A DNA stretch of 64,000 bases from NCBI GenBank assembly GCA_024709105.1, contig JANJXJ010000150.1, positions 1-64,000 of the forward strand, read 5' to 3'. This document shows, one piece after another, positions 44,924 through 53,851 of this stretch; the first letter of the stretch is position 1; each line of letters begins with the position of its first letter. The translations under genes were made by a program, and so were the position numbers. Origin of the DNA: Lentimicrobium sp. (GTDB lineage Bacteria > Bacteroidota > Bacteroidia > Bacteroidales > Lentimicrobiaceae). The notes below the pieces were generated by a model, which saw nothing but the letters and a program-made list of their open reading frames with translations, was not told the origin of the DNA and ran no database searches.

Positions 44924-46634
44924 AATTGTAAAAACCCGTTGAGAAAGAGAACCTTATGGCAAAATACAGGCCATTGATAAGAATTAGCCTGAAAAGCAGA
45001 ACAATTGCAACCCCGGCGGCAAACATAAGTATTCCATTCAATAAGCTTACCCTTTTTCCTTTAACAACCGAAGCTGAACCCCTGGACTTTTTCCTGAAAA
45101 CCATAGGCACTATTGCAAAAACCATGGATATCATGATGATGGCATCATAAACCATAATGTTTTCGTGTTGCGGGGTTTTATCAGGAAACCTGAGTAATAC
45201 CAGCAACGTTGTGCCCAGCAGCCAGGGCAACAGGTAAGTTGAAATGAGAGAAACCGTACGGTGCAGGCTTTTCATCCGGCCATGAGGCAGATTGGCAAGT
45301 GCCGTTGTGGCAGAATAATACCCGGCGAGGCTTAGAACCGATAAAAAGACCAATGAAATTAAAATTTTGAAAAATACATTCAGAAAAAGCCAGTTGGCAA
45401 CGTATCCAAAACCGAGATCTGTTATGATTCCTGCAACAAAGGCTCCCAGGAAATGAGCAGCACCCTGAAAAGCAACCCAAAGAAGTAAAAGCCTGAATAT
45501 ATGATTCTTAATATTACGTAACTGAACCCACCTGAACAACAAAAGCGCGGTAAAGCCGCTTGCAACCGGTCCAATAAGTGTTATGGCTATGATATTGGTT
45601 TTTGTCCAGAGATTGCTTGCATTACCTACAGGGAAATACAATTCATAGAAATAAAGAACAGAATCAATTTTATAAACCGAAGCTACAAGTATAGTTGGAA
45701 GTTGATAAATCAGGTAAATAATCAGGTATGATACAAGAAACAGCCCTGTAGAGTTAAACATGGCCCGTAGATCTATTCTCCTGACATAACTCCTAATTAA
45801 ATTAACGCTGCTTATTTCATTTGATACCGTAGCTGTTTCCCCTTCCTGAGGTTGATTACTGCGAACGCGCCTTAAACGATGCCTGTGGGCAATAGAACGC
45901 CCGTGTTTACGATTTGCATCATCATTTTCAGGATTGAAACCGGGGTTGAGATTACGGTTGACGTAGTTTGCGGCAAGCTCTTTTCCGGTAAATTTTACCC
46001 TCTTCTTTCTTTTTCTGAAAATTTTACGGATTTTGCTCAAGAAAAAACCCTTTGCTGACTTCTTTTTTCTCAGATGAATTTTTGAGCTGTCAAATAGAAT
46101 TTCGGCACCCTCTGATTCAATTTCAGAATCTTTTAAATTCCTGTTCACCAGATTAGCTGCCAATACTCCTGGTTTTGCAGGCACTGGTTTTGATACGGGT
46201 TTTAAAATCTTCTGCAACCTTTTTAGCAAGGAAAGCTTGCGTTTTTTCTTCCGGCGCGGATTGATTAAGTAACTGCGGGGTGATTCCGGATGGCCTGCCT
46301 CAGCAGTTGTTTCATAATAAATGATATTATCTGTTTCTGATGGCTTTGTGTTGACTGAAGAAGCCTTATCAAAGTCCCCGCTCAGATTCCGGTTGTACTT
46401 GTTGGCTGCCAGTTTTTCCGGAATAATCAGCTTTTCTGTTTTAAGCCTTTGACTAATTAGTTTTAATCTTATCCTGCTGAACAGATTACTTTTTCTTCTG
46501 TGCTTGCGTTTTTTAATAACCTGGCCTGTTATTTTATTTTGATCAGAGCCAATTTGAGAAGTACGTTTACTTCTGTATCCAAACAAACTTTGGAAAATTC
46601 TGATCAATGCCGGTGTTTTTTTTCGCTTAGCCAT
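44922..46634 (-). CDS. Membrane protein of unknown function with three LAANxxNRNL motifs
   Basis: I do not recognise this 570-residue protein. The N-terminal half (1-285) is hydrophilic and strongly basic. It has three spaced copies of a ten-residue motif: LAANKYNRNL (75-84), LAANLVNRNL (158-167) and LAANYVNRNL (220-229). Each copy follows a Lys/Arg-rich amphipathic stretch such as KIRKIFRKRKK. The C-terminal half (about 293-565) has roughly six to seven membrane segments, with WVAFQGAAHFLGAFVAG near 386 and GFGYVANW near 408. No catalytic motif is evident (HFLG is not HExxH). It converges on cysN and lies 21 bases after the alcohol dehydrogenase stop, so those two may be co-transcribed. Confidence 0.85.
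   Translation of the reverse strand: MAKRKKTPALIRIFQSLFGYRSKRTSQIGSDQNKITGQVIKKRKHRRKSNLFSRIRLKLISQRLKTEKLIIPEKLAANKYNRNLSGDFDKASSVNTKPSETDNIIYYETTAEAGHPESPRSYLINPRRKKKRKLSLLKRLQKILKPVSKPVPAKPGVLAANLVNRNLKDSEIESEGAEILFDSSKIHLRKKKSAKGFFLSKIRKIFRKRKKRVKFTGKELAANYVNRNLNPGFNPENDDANRKHGRSIAHRHRLRRVRSNQPQEGETATVSNEISSVNLIRSYVRRIDLRAMFNSTGLFLVSYLIIYLIYQLPTILVASVYKIDSVLYFYELYFPVGNASNLWTKTNIIAITLIGPVASGFTALLLFRWVQLRNIKNHIFRLLLLWVAFQGAAHFLGAFVAGIITDLGFGYVANWLFLNVFFKILISLVFLSVLSLAGYYSATTALANLPHGRMKSLHRTVSLISTYLLPWLLGTTLLVLLRFPDKTPQHENIMVYDAIIMISMVFAIVPMVFRKKSRGSASVVKGKRVSLLNGILMFAAGVAIVLLFRLILINGLYFAIRFSFSTGFYN
45948..46412 (-). repeat. Three-copy coding motif LAANxxNRNL
   Basis: Copies at 46383-46412, 46134-46163 and 45948-45977 encode LAAN-K/L/Y-Y/V-NRNL. 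Residue spacing is 83 and 62, so it is a scattered motif and not a tandem domain of fixed length. The surrounding sequence is basic and otherwise dissimilar. Confidence 0.9.
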
Positions 46635-46655
46635 TGGATAATCTACCGGAGAAGT

Positions 46656-47798
46656 TTACATCATTAGTTTGATTATCTCCCTGTAATCATCTTCGTTGAG
46701 TTTATGGACATACGTTGCTGCTTTGCTTTGAACCATAAGTCTGTAGATTTCATCAGCATCGGGTTTTATACCTCCCAAATTGCTTAATCTGACAGGACAA
46801 CCAATATATTTGAAGAAAAGCTCCATTTGCTCGATGGTTTCTTCAGCCGTTGATGAGCCAAACAAATTGTTACCCAACAATTTTATCCGGTCGTTCAACC
46901 TGTTTTTCATAAGTTTCATCCATGCCGGATAAACAATGGTAAGAGATGCTCCATGAGGGACATCGTAAAGCAAAGACAGAATATGCCCGATGCTGTGCAC
47001 TCCCCACTCACCCGAAGCACGACCATGCATGGTAAGCCCATTAAGAGCCATTGTTGCAGCATACATAATCTTTGCTCTTAACTTATAATTTTCCAGGTCG
47101 TTCAGCAATTCAGGGCCGTATTCCATGGCTTCGAGAATAATTGAATAAACGAGCCGGTCGCTGAGGGTGGCTTCTTCGCCTTTTCCAAAAAATGCCTCAA
47201 GCGAATGAGCGATCAGGTCGGCGATGCCATAAGCCGTATAATTTTTTGGAACCGAGGCTGTGTATTGTGGATCAAGAAATGAGTGCTTCGGGTACATCAA
47301 AGGACTGCTGAAACTGCCCTTGGTTTCGGCAGCATGGTTACTTAGCACGGCAAAAGGATTCATTTCTGTTCCGGTAGCGGCCAAAGTAAGCACAGCAACC
47401 AGAGGCACGGCAGTTCTTGGCATAGCGCGCCTTGCAAAATAATTCCAGGCAGGAGTTTCAGAAGGAATCGCAATGGAAATGATTTTTGCTGAATCAATTA
47501 CACTTCCTCCTCCAACTGCAAGCACAACATCCACTTTGTTTTCACGCCCAACTGCTGCTGCAGCATCAACATCTTCAACCACCGGATTAGAACGTATACC
47601 TGAATATTCAAAAACCTCAGCATCCATTGATTTCAAAAGGTTTATGATATGGTTATACAGCCCGTTTCTCTGAATTGATCCTGTACCGTAAACCAGCAAT
47701 ACCTTTTTACCAAACCGGTTAAGTATCTGAGGAAGCCCGTTCAGCACATCTTTCCCAAAATGCAGGCTGGTTGGGTTATATGCAACAAAATTTTCCAT
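46656..47798 (-). CDS. Iron-containing alcohol dehydrogenase (YqhD/butanol-dehydrogenase-like)
   Basis: Cytoplasmic NAD(P)H-dependent aldehyde reductase or alcohol dehydrogenase of 380 residues. The nucleotide-binding motif GGGSVIDSAK lies near 95. The metal site is made by Asp and His of GIADLIAHSLEAFF (near 195) and the two histidines around GVHSIGHILSLLYDVPHG (near 266-280). The family reduces short- and medium-chain aldehydes to alcohols during fermentation or detoxification. The sequence is closest to YqhD-like enzymes, but the substrate is not fixed by sequence alone. It lies between rnr and the membrane-protein gene, same strand. Confidence 0.93.
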   Translation of the reverse strand: MENFVAYNPTSLHFGKDVLNGLPQILNRFGKKVLLVYGTGSIQRNGLYNHIINLLKSMDAEVFEYSGIRSNPVVEDVDAAAAVGRENKVDVVLAVGGGSVIDSAKIISIAIPSETPAWNYFARRAMPRTAVPLVAVLTLAATGTEMNPFAVLSNHAAETKGSFSSPLMYPKHSFLDPQYTASVPKNYTAYGIADLIAHSLEAFFGKGEEATLSDRLVYSIILEAMEYGPELLNDLENYKLRAKIMYAATMALNGLTMHGRASGEWGVHSIGHILSLLYDVPHGASLTIVYPAWMKLMKNRLNDRIKLLGNNLFGSSTAEETIEQMELFFKYIGCPVRLSNLGGIKPDADEIYRLMVQSKAATYVHKLNEDDYREIIKLMM

Positions 47799-47846
47799 TA
47801 TTCAAGATTTTTAACTTTAAGAACAAATAAACAGCCACTTTGCTCA

Positions 47847-50015
47847 TTAATAATTTGGGTCAAGTACAAAATCCATTTGTTTTCTCTGCAAATCTACACG
47901 CTTTACCCTTATTTTAACAGGAGCTCCCAATTTAAATTCCCTGCCATGATGCTGACCAATTACACGATAATTCTCATCATCAAGATAATAAAAGTCATCG
48001 TCCATGTATTTCAGCGAAATCATTCCTTCACATTTGCTGCCATCCAGTTCAACAAAAATGCCGTATTTGCTCACCCCTGATATCAAACCAGTAAACGACT
48101 GCCCGATTTTATCCTGCAGAAATTCTGCCTGTTTGTATTTGATGGAAGCACGCTCTGCCTCAGCTGCTTTTCGCTCCATTTCTGAACTATGCACACAATA
48201 CTCTTCGTATTCATCTTTATTTACAGATTCCTTGCCTTCGAGGTACCACTCCAGCAAGCGGTGCACCATAAGGTCGGGATAACGGCGTATGGGCGAAGTA
48301 AAGTGGGTATAGTGTGTAAATGCCAGTCCATAATGCCCTACGTTCACTGTTGAATATTCAGCTTTCGACATGGTGCGGATGGCAATGGTTTCAATCATGG
48401 TTTTTTCACCTTTTCCGGCAATCTGTTCAAACAGGGTGTTAAATGAATTTGCAACTCCCTTGCGCGATCCGGTGTTGAGTTTATAACCCAGTTTAATAAG
48501 AAATTCTGAAAACTTCTGAAGTTTTTCAGGATTAGGTTCATCGTGAACCCGGTAAACAAAGGTTTTCGGATTTACATTACCCCGTTTCTTTCCTATTTTC
48601 TCAGCAACCCGGCGATTGGCAAGCAACATAAAATCCTCAATCAACATGTTGGATTCTTTTTGCTCTTTAATGTAAGTATCAAGCGGTTTGCCATTTGCAT
48701 CCAGAATAAACTTAACTTCCTGAGTGTGAAAAGCTATGGATCCCTTTTTAAATCTTTCTTCACGCAAATGTGTAGCAAGTTGATTGAGAATTAGAAGCTC
48801 TGATTTAAAATCCCCTTCACCACCTTCAATCATTTGCTGCACTTCTTCGTAATTGTAGCGCCTGTTGCTGTTGATTATGGTCTTTCCGAACCATTCACTG
48901 CTTATTTCGGCTTTATCATTCATGGTAAAAACCGCAGCAAAGCACAATTTATCTTCATGTGGCCTGAGCGAGCAAACCATATTTGATAATTTTTCAGGCA
49001 GCATGGGTATAGTCCTGTCAACCAAATAGATGGAAGTTCCACGGTCGAAAGCCTCTTTATCAAGTGCTGTTTTGGGTCTTACATAATGCGAAACATCTGC
49101 TATATGCACCCCAACTTCCCATTCTCCGTTATCGAGTTTGCGGAGCGACAAGGCATCGTCAAAATCTTTGGCATCGGCCGGGTCAATGGTGCAGGTCCAG
49201 ATATTCCTGAAATCGCGCCTGCGTGCTGCTTCTGATTCAGCAATAATTTCAGGTATTTTTTCTGCTTCTTTTAAAGTATCAGGCCTGAACTGCAGAGGAA
49301 ACTCAAAGGAAGCAAGTATGGAATTCATCTCCACGTTATTGTCGCCCGGTGTTCCCAGTACTTGTGTAATTTCTCCAAAAGGGTTTTTCGAGCGCTCAGG
49401 CCAGTCGGTTATGCGGGCAATGGCTTTTTGGCCATGCCTGGCTTTGTTGAGAGATTCTCCCGGTATAAAAATATCAACCGGAACAGAAACATCATCGGGA
49501 ATAAGAAAAGCAAACTTACCGGTAATTTGAACTGTTCCCACAAACTGGCTTTTGGCTCGTTTCAGAACTTCAACTATTTGCCCTTCAACCTTCCTGCCTC
49601 TGCGCATTGGGAACAAATGAACCCTTACAGTATCGCCATGCAATGCATGTCCGGTTTGCCCGGCACCAATAAAAATATCTTCATCCAGACCCGGCACAGC
49701 AACATAGGCCTTGCCGGTTTGCTTCATATCAACAACTCCTTCAACCGTTGCTGTTAGAATTTTATCGTTAAGTAAATCAGGATTATATTTGTATTTTCCC
49801 CGGTTCAATTCAATAATTATCTCCCTGGCAGTAAGTTTGTCAAGAAGGCTCTTTACAACCTCTTTGCTTACTTTATCCGTTACTCCCAATTGCCGGGCTA
49901 CCTGCCTGAAGTTATAGGACTTAAATGGATTTGACGAAAACAAAGATTCAACAGTGCTTATGAATGCATCGTTTTTCCCGGGTGTTGCCGGTGAGGCTTT
50001 TTTCTTCTTTGCCAT
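47847..50015 (-). CDS. rnr: Ribonuclease R
   Basis: Processive 3'-to-5' exoribonuclease of 722 residues that degrades structured RNA. A winged-helix N-terminal domain (about 15-75), cold-shock domains (about 85-225), the RNB catalytic domain (about 265-595; TIDPADAKDFDDALS holds the acidic metal ligands) and an S1 domain (about 640-720; GLISGVSKYGIFVELDGSKCEG) are present. The lysine-rich tail seen in E. coli is missing, and basic residues are found at the N-terminus instead (MAKKKK). All key acidic residues are visible. Confidence 0.96.
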   Translation of the reverse strand: MAKKKKASPATPGKNDAFISTVESLFSSNPFKSYNFRQVARQLGVTDKVSKEVVKSLLDKLTAREIIIELNRGKYKYNPDLLNDKILTATVEGVVDMKQTGKAYVAVPGLDEDIFIGAGQTGHALHGDTVRVHLFPMRRGRKVEGQIVEVLKRAKSQFVGTVQITGKFAFLIPDDVSVPVDIFIPGESLNKARHGQKAIARITDWPERSKNPFGEITQVLGTPGDNNVEMNSILASFEFPLQFRPDTLKEAEKIPEIIAESEAARRRDFRNIWTCTIDPADAKDFDDALSLRKLDNGEWEVGVHIADVSHYVRPKTALDKEAFDRGTSIYLVDRTIPMLPEKLSNMVCSLRPHEDKLCFAAVFTMNDKAEISSEWFGKTIINSNRRYNYEEVQQMIEGGEGDFKSELLILNQLATHLREERFKKGSIAFHTQEVKFILDANGKPLDTYIKEQKESNMLIEDFMLLANRRVAEKIGKKRGNVNPKTFVYRVHDEPNPEKLQKFSEFLIKLGYKLNTGSRKGVANSFNTLFEQIAGKGEKTMIETIAIRTMSKAEYSTVNVGHYGLAFTHYTHFTSPIRRYPDLMVHRLLEWYLEGKESVNKDEYEEYCVHSSEMERKAAEAERASIKYKQAEFLQDKIGQSFTGLISGVSKYGIFVELDGSKCEGMISLKYMDDDFYYLDDENYRVIGQHHGREFKLGAPVKIRVKRVDLQRKQMDFVLDPNY

Positions 50016-50480
50016 AAATTCTTTCTGTTGCGGTTTGGTAAAAGTACTAATTATCCCGGAAAGAACAGTGGAATACTATCACAATCCATGATTCAAATAT
50101 TGACTTAAATCGGTGATGGATTTTGACAGACACAAATCTCCCGGTCATTTATTCAATAACTTTTTACTGTTTAAAAAAATAAAAGAGCACGGCAATTCCT
50201 TTTTATAATTACACAAATTTAAAGTGGCACATTACAAGAAGGTAAAAATTTTCTTCTTATTGCTGATTATCAATGTTTTATAATATTTCATGCAAGTCTG
50301 ACATCAAAGCCTCTGTTGATAATTGTATAATTATTTTACTAAATATAAAAAAGTGAAAAAAATCAATATTTTCAGGTTACTTTTCCCGAAAAGATTGATA
50401 AAAGAATGATTACTGGCCGAAGCTAATGGCATGGCCGGAATCGCAAAAACACATTGATTCTCCATAACTCACTGAATATC
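50016..50480. other. Intergenic region between divergent rnr and receiver gene
   Basis: About 465 very AT-rich bases, no usable open frame, no convincing TAnnTTTG box or hairpin with a T tract. It must hold both promoters but I cannot place them. Confidence 0.45.
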
Positions 50481-50849
50481 ATGGAAAAGAAAAGGATTTT
50501 AATAGCTGAGGACAATGCAATCAATCAAAAGGTTGCTTTGCTGCTATTGCAGAAATACGAGCAAACCATAGATATTGCTGACAATGGCCGCATTGCCGTG
50601 GAAAAATTCCTGAGCCATGAATACGATCTGGTTTTGATGGATCTGCATATGCCTGAATTGGATGGTTTTGAAGCTACACTGAAAATCAGGGAAATAGAAG
50701 AGAAAGAAAACCGGGAAAAGAAAGTAAAGATTTTTGCCATGACTGCCAGCTCCATATCAGATGAAAGTGAAAGGTGCTATCAGGTAGGAATGAATGGATA
50801 TCTTACTAAACCTTTCAAACCCGAAGAAGTTATGAATGCGCTGTCGTAA
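50481..50849 (+). CDS. Stand-alone receiver (CheY-like) response regulator
   Basis: A 122-residue single-domain receiver with no output domain. The acidic pocket is AEDN (near 9-12), the phospho-acceptor Asp is in LVLMDLHMPELDG (near 54) and the conserved Lys is in LTKPFKPEE. The AEDNAINQKVALLLL opening is of the kind usually found in receivers of hybrid kinases and phosphorelays. The ATG at 50481 is chosen; the frame extends to a TTG at 50454. No kinase is adjacent. Its last 20 bases overlap the convergent ABC ATPase gene. It may act in a phosphorelay or bind a target protein directly. Confidence 0.92.
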   Translation: MEKKRILIAEDNAINQKVALLLLQKYEQTIDIADNGRIAVEKFLSHEYDLVLMDLHMPELDGFEATLKIREIEEKENREKKVKIFAMTASSISDESERCYQVGMNGYLTKPFKPEEVMNALS

Positions 50850-52566
50850 TTAAACGGCCGGGAATTGCCTCAATCAGTTCCCTTGTATAATTTTCCTGAG
50901 GGTTGTAGTATAAAGAGTCCGCTTCGTTGCTTTCAACAATCTTACCACTTTTCATAACCATTATCCTGTCCGACATATATCTCACCACCGAAAGGTCGTG
51001 AGATATAAAAATATAGGTCAGGTTGTATACATTTTTTAATTCATTAAGAAGGTTCAGTACCTGTGCCTGCACCGAAACATCCAAAGCCGAAACTGATTCA
51101 TCGCAGACAATAAACTCAGGATTTACTGCCAAAGCCCTTGCAATACAAATTCTCTGCCTCTGTCCACCCGAAAACTGATGCGGGAAACGATAATAACTGC
51201 TTTTTTCCAGCCCTACCTGATCAAGAAGTTGTATTACCATTTGTTGCATTAAAGACTTATCTTTGTGCAGTCCATGTACCCTGATTGGTTCAAGTATCGC
51301 CTCTCCGGCTGTGATCCTGGGATTTAAAGACGAATACGGATCCTGAAATATAATCTGCATTCTTTGTCTGAGTTTTCTGATTTGGCCTGAACTTAATTTT
51401 TGAACAGGTAAACCATCAAAAATTATCTCGCCCGAAGCAGATTCTGTGAGTTTAAGAATAGCTCTTCCAAGGGTGGTTTTTCCGCAACCCGACTCTCCAA
51501 CCAAGCCAAGGGTTTCGCCTTTGAATACATTAAAACTAACATCATTTACAGCCTTGAAAACTTTTGCTTTACCCATGAAAAAGCCTGGTTGCTGCCTGTA
51601 TTCAACGCTCAGGCTTTTTACTTCCAGCAGAGGCTTCGCCGCATAGAGTATTTGATGTTCTGTTATCCGCTGTAAGGGATCTTTAATGATGCTGATTTCT
51701 GAAGCTTTTCCGGGTTCATCCAGAAAATCAGAAACTACAGGCAATTTCTGAAACCTTTTATCCAATGGCGGGCGACAGGCTATAAGACCCTTGGTGTAAG
51801 GGTTAACCGGGTGAAACATTAAACTTTTTACATCACCCCTTTCAACCAAAGTTCCATGGTTCATAACAACAACATGGTCAGCAATTTCTGAAATCACACC
51901 GAGGTCATGGCTGATAAAGATGAGACTCAATCCATACTTATTCTGCAGTGATTTCAGAAGTAGCAATATGCCTTTCTGTACAGTAACATCCAGGGCTGTG
52001 GTGGGTTCGTCAGCAATCAGAATTTGAGGATGGCAGGCAATGGCCATTGCAATCATCACCCTTTGTTTTTGTCCACCCGACAACTGATGGGGAAATGATC
52101 TGTAGGCCCGTTCAGGATCGGGAAGCCTGACTTCAGCAAGCAATTCTGTAACATACTCGCGGGCTTTTTTACGATTATACTTCAAATGCAGCATCACCGA
52201 TTCTTCAATTTGTTTTCCGCAACGCATTACAGGATTAAGCGATGTCATGGGTTCCTGAAAAATCATGGAGATCTGCTTGCCCCTGATGTGTTTCAGCTCT
52301 TTTTCAGTTTGTGTAATTAAATTAACGGCTGTTTCTCCGGCTTGCTGGAAAATTATTTCTCCTTCATCAATGCGGCTGTAATTGTTGGGTAATAATTTCA
52401 TGATTGCGAGAGAGGTTACAGATTTCCCTGACCCGCTTTCACCAACAATACCAAGCGTTTCGCCTTTGTTTAAATCAAAACTTACTCGCCTTACAGCTGT
52501 ATGCCAGACTTTCTCATTCTGAAATGAAATACTCAGGTTTTTTACAGAAAGTAATGGTTCCGGCAT
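50830..52566 (-). CDS. Fused dual ATP-binding subunit of a peptide-type ABC transporter (OppD-OppF fusion)
   Basis: A 578-residue cytoplasmic protein with two complete ABC ATPase domains. In the first half Walker A is GESGSGKS and the signature is LSGGQKQRV. In the second half Walker A is GESGCGKTT and the signature is FSGGQRQRI. Each half has its Walker B with DEP or DES. The oligopeptide_ABC C-terminal extension (HPVNPYTKGLI) after the first half shows the dipeptide/oligopeptide/nickel family. Permease and binding-protein genes are not adjacent. It follows rodA by 23 bases on the same strand, so it may ride on the mrdA-rodA transcript. Confidence 0.94.
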   Translation of the reverse strand: MPEPLLSVKNLSISFQNEKVWHTAVRRVSFDLNKGETLGIVGESGSGKSVTSLAIMKLLPNNYSRIDEGEIIFQQAGETAVNLITQTEKELKHIRGKQISMIFQEPMTSLNPVMRCGKQIEESVMLHLKYNRKKAREYVTELLAEVRLPDPERAYRSFPHQLSGGQKQRVMIAMAIACHPQILIADEPTTALDVTVQKGILLLLKSLQNKYGLSLIFISHDLGVISEIADHVVVMNHGTLVERGDVKSLMFHPVNPYTKGLIACRPPLDKRFQKLPVVSDFLDEPGKASEISIIKDPLQRITEHQILYAAKPLLEVKSLSVEYRQQPGFFMGKAKVFKAVNDVSFNVFKGETLGLVGESGCGKTTLGRAILKLTESASGEIIFDGLPVQKLSSGQIRKLRQRMQIIFQDPYSSLNPRITAGEAILEPIRVHGLHKDKSLMQQMVIQLLDQVGLEKSSYYRFPHQFSGGQRQRICIARALAVNPEFIVCDESVSALDVSVQAQVLNLLNELKNVYNLTYIFISHDLSVVRYMSDRIMVMKSGKIVESNEADSLYYNPQENYTRELIEAIPGRLITTAHS

Positions 52567-52589
52567 TTTTCGGGTGTAACTTGATTTTC

Positions 52590-53849
52590 CTATAAAAGGG
52601 AAGCCCGCTTGGTGTCAAGCTTAATGAAAATAAACAGCAGTATTGTAAATGCCCACAGTGAAGATCCTCCATAACTGAAAAAGGGCAATGGTATGCCAAT
52701 AACCGGCACCAAACCAATGGTCATTCCAATGTTAATTGTGAAATGGAAAAACAATACGGAAGCAACGCCATAACCATAAACCAAACCAAAAGGAGAGCGC
52801 TGTCGTTCAGCAACATTAATGATTCTGGCAAGTAATAAAATGAACAGGACTATTACAACAGTGGTACCGATAAATCCCCATTCTTCTCCTACTGTGCAGA
52901 AAATAAAATCGGTGCTTTGCTCAGGCACAAAGTTGTATTTGGTTTGAGTTCCCTGTAAAAATCCTTTCCCTAAAAACCCTCCTGAGCCAATGGCTATTTT
53001 AGATTGGTTTACATTATATCCGGCACCTTTAAGGTCAAGTTCTTTACCAAGCAACACATTTATTCTGGTTTTCTGATGATCACCCAGAAAGTGGTCAAAC
53101 GCATATTCAACTGAAAATATAAAGCCCAGCGCCAGTAAAAGCAACCCTGCAAGGTTAAGAATATTGCTTCTGTTTCTTTTTATAAAGAACAGCAGCACAA
53201 TGGCCAGAGCACCAACAAATCCCATAACATAATACTGCCCCACCATTAGGGTTGAGATAGCCAGGACTGCCACAAAAACACCGAAAAGCAGATAATTGCC
53301 TGAAAGACCCATGCGGTAAAGCACCAGAACAAAAGCGGAATAAACCAGCGCTGAACCTGTATCGTTTTGCAGGAGTATTAGTACGGCAGGAACACCAAGA
53401 ATGATTAGCGGTATAAATCTGGTCCTGAACTCTTTAATATTAATATGTTGTGAACTGAAAAACTTTGCCATTGCCAAAGCTGTTGCAAATTTGGCAAATT
53501 CGGCAGGTTGCAGGCCAAAGCTACCTATATGAAACCATGATTTTGAGCCTGAAACCGTATTCCCGAATAAAAGCACTCCCACCAAAAGCAGCAGCGTTGA
53601 TCCATAGATCAGGTAGGCAAAAGTGCTGAAGAAGCGGGCATCTGTAAGAATTATTACCAGGCCGATAAAAAGCGATGTAACAATCCAGATGAGCTGCCTG
53701 CCATAGCTCTGGGATATATCCAGTATACTACTATGGTCTTCGTTGTAAACTGCACCATAGATATTTATCCACCCAATGATTACCAGTGCCAGATACAGAA
53801 AAACCAGCGTCCAGTCAATATTTCCCGATATTTCTTTTCTGTCGCGCAC
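52590..53849 (-). CDS. rodA: Peptidoglycan glycosyltransferase RodA
   Basis: SEDS-family inner-membrane glycosyltransferase of 419 residues for lateral-wall peptidoglycan synthesis with PBP2. Ten membrane segments and typical SEDS strings are present: QPAEFAKFATALAMAKF, NDTGSALVYSAFVLVLY, the essential-loop QSTDFIFCTVGEEWGF, and GIPLPFFSYGGSS near the end. The start is GTG, two bases after the mrdA stop, so the pair is translationally coupled. Length is slightly above E. coli RodA because of a longer loop between segments. Confidence 0.96.
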   Translation of the reverse strand: MRDRKEISGNIDWTLVFLYLALVIIGWINIYGAVYNEDHSSILDISQSYGRQLIWIVTSLFIGLVIILTDARFFSTFAYLIYGSTLLLLVGVLLFGNTVSGSKSWFHIGSFGLQPAEFAKFATALAMAKFFSSQHINIKEFRTRFIPLIILGVPAVLILLQNDTGSALVYSAFVLVLYRMGLSGNYLLFGVFVAVLAISTLMVGQYYVMGFVGALAIVLLFFIKRNRSNILNLAGLLLLALGFIFSVEYAFDHFLGDHQKTRINVLLGKELDLKGAGYNVNQSKIAIGSGGFLGKGFLQGTQTKYNFVPEQSTDFIFCTVGEEWGFIGTTVVIVLFILLLARIINVAERQRSPFGLVYGYGVASVLFFHFTINIGMTIGLVPVIGIPLPFFSYGGSSLWAFTILLFIFIKLDTKRASLL

Positions 53850-53851
53850 AG

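Noticed and set aside
44922-46634. Membrane protein considered as an intramembrane metalloprotease
   Set aside because: The only histidine motif in the membrane part is AHFLG; no HExxH or second metal-ligand motif is present.
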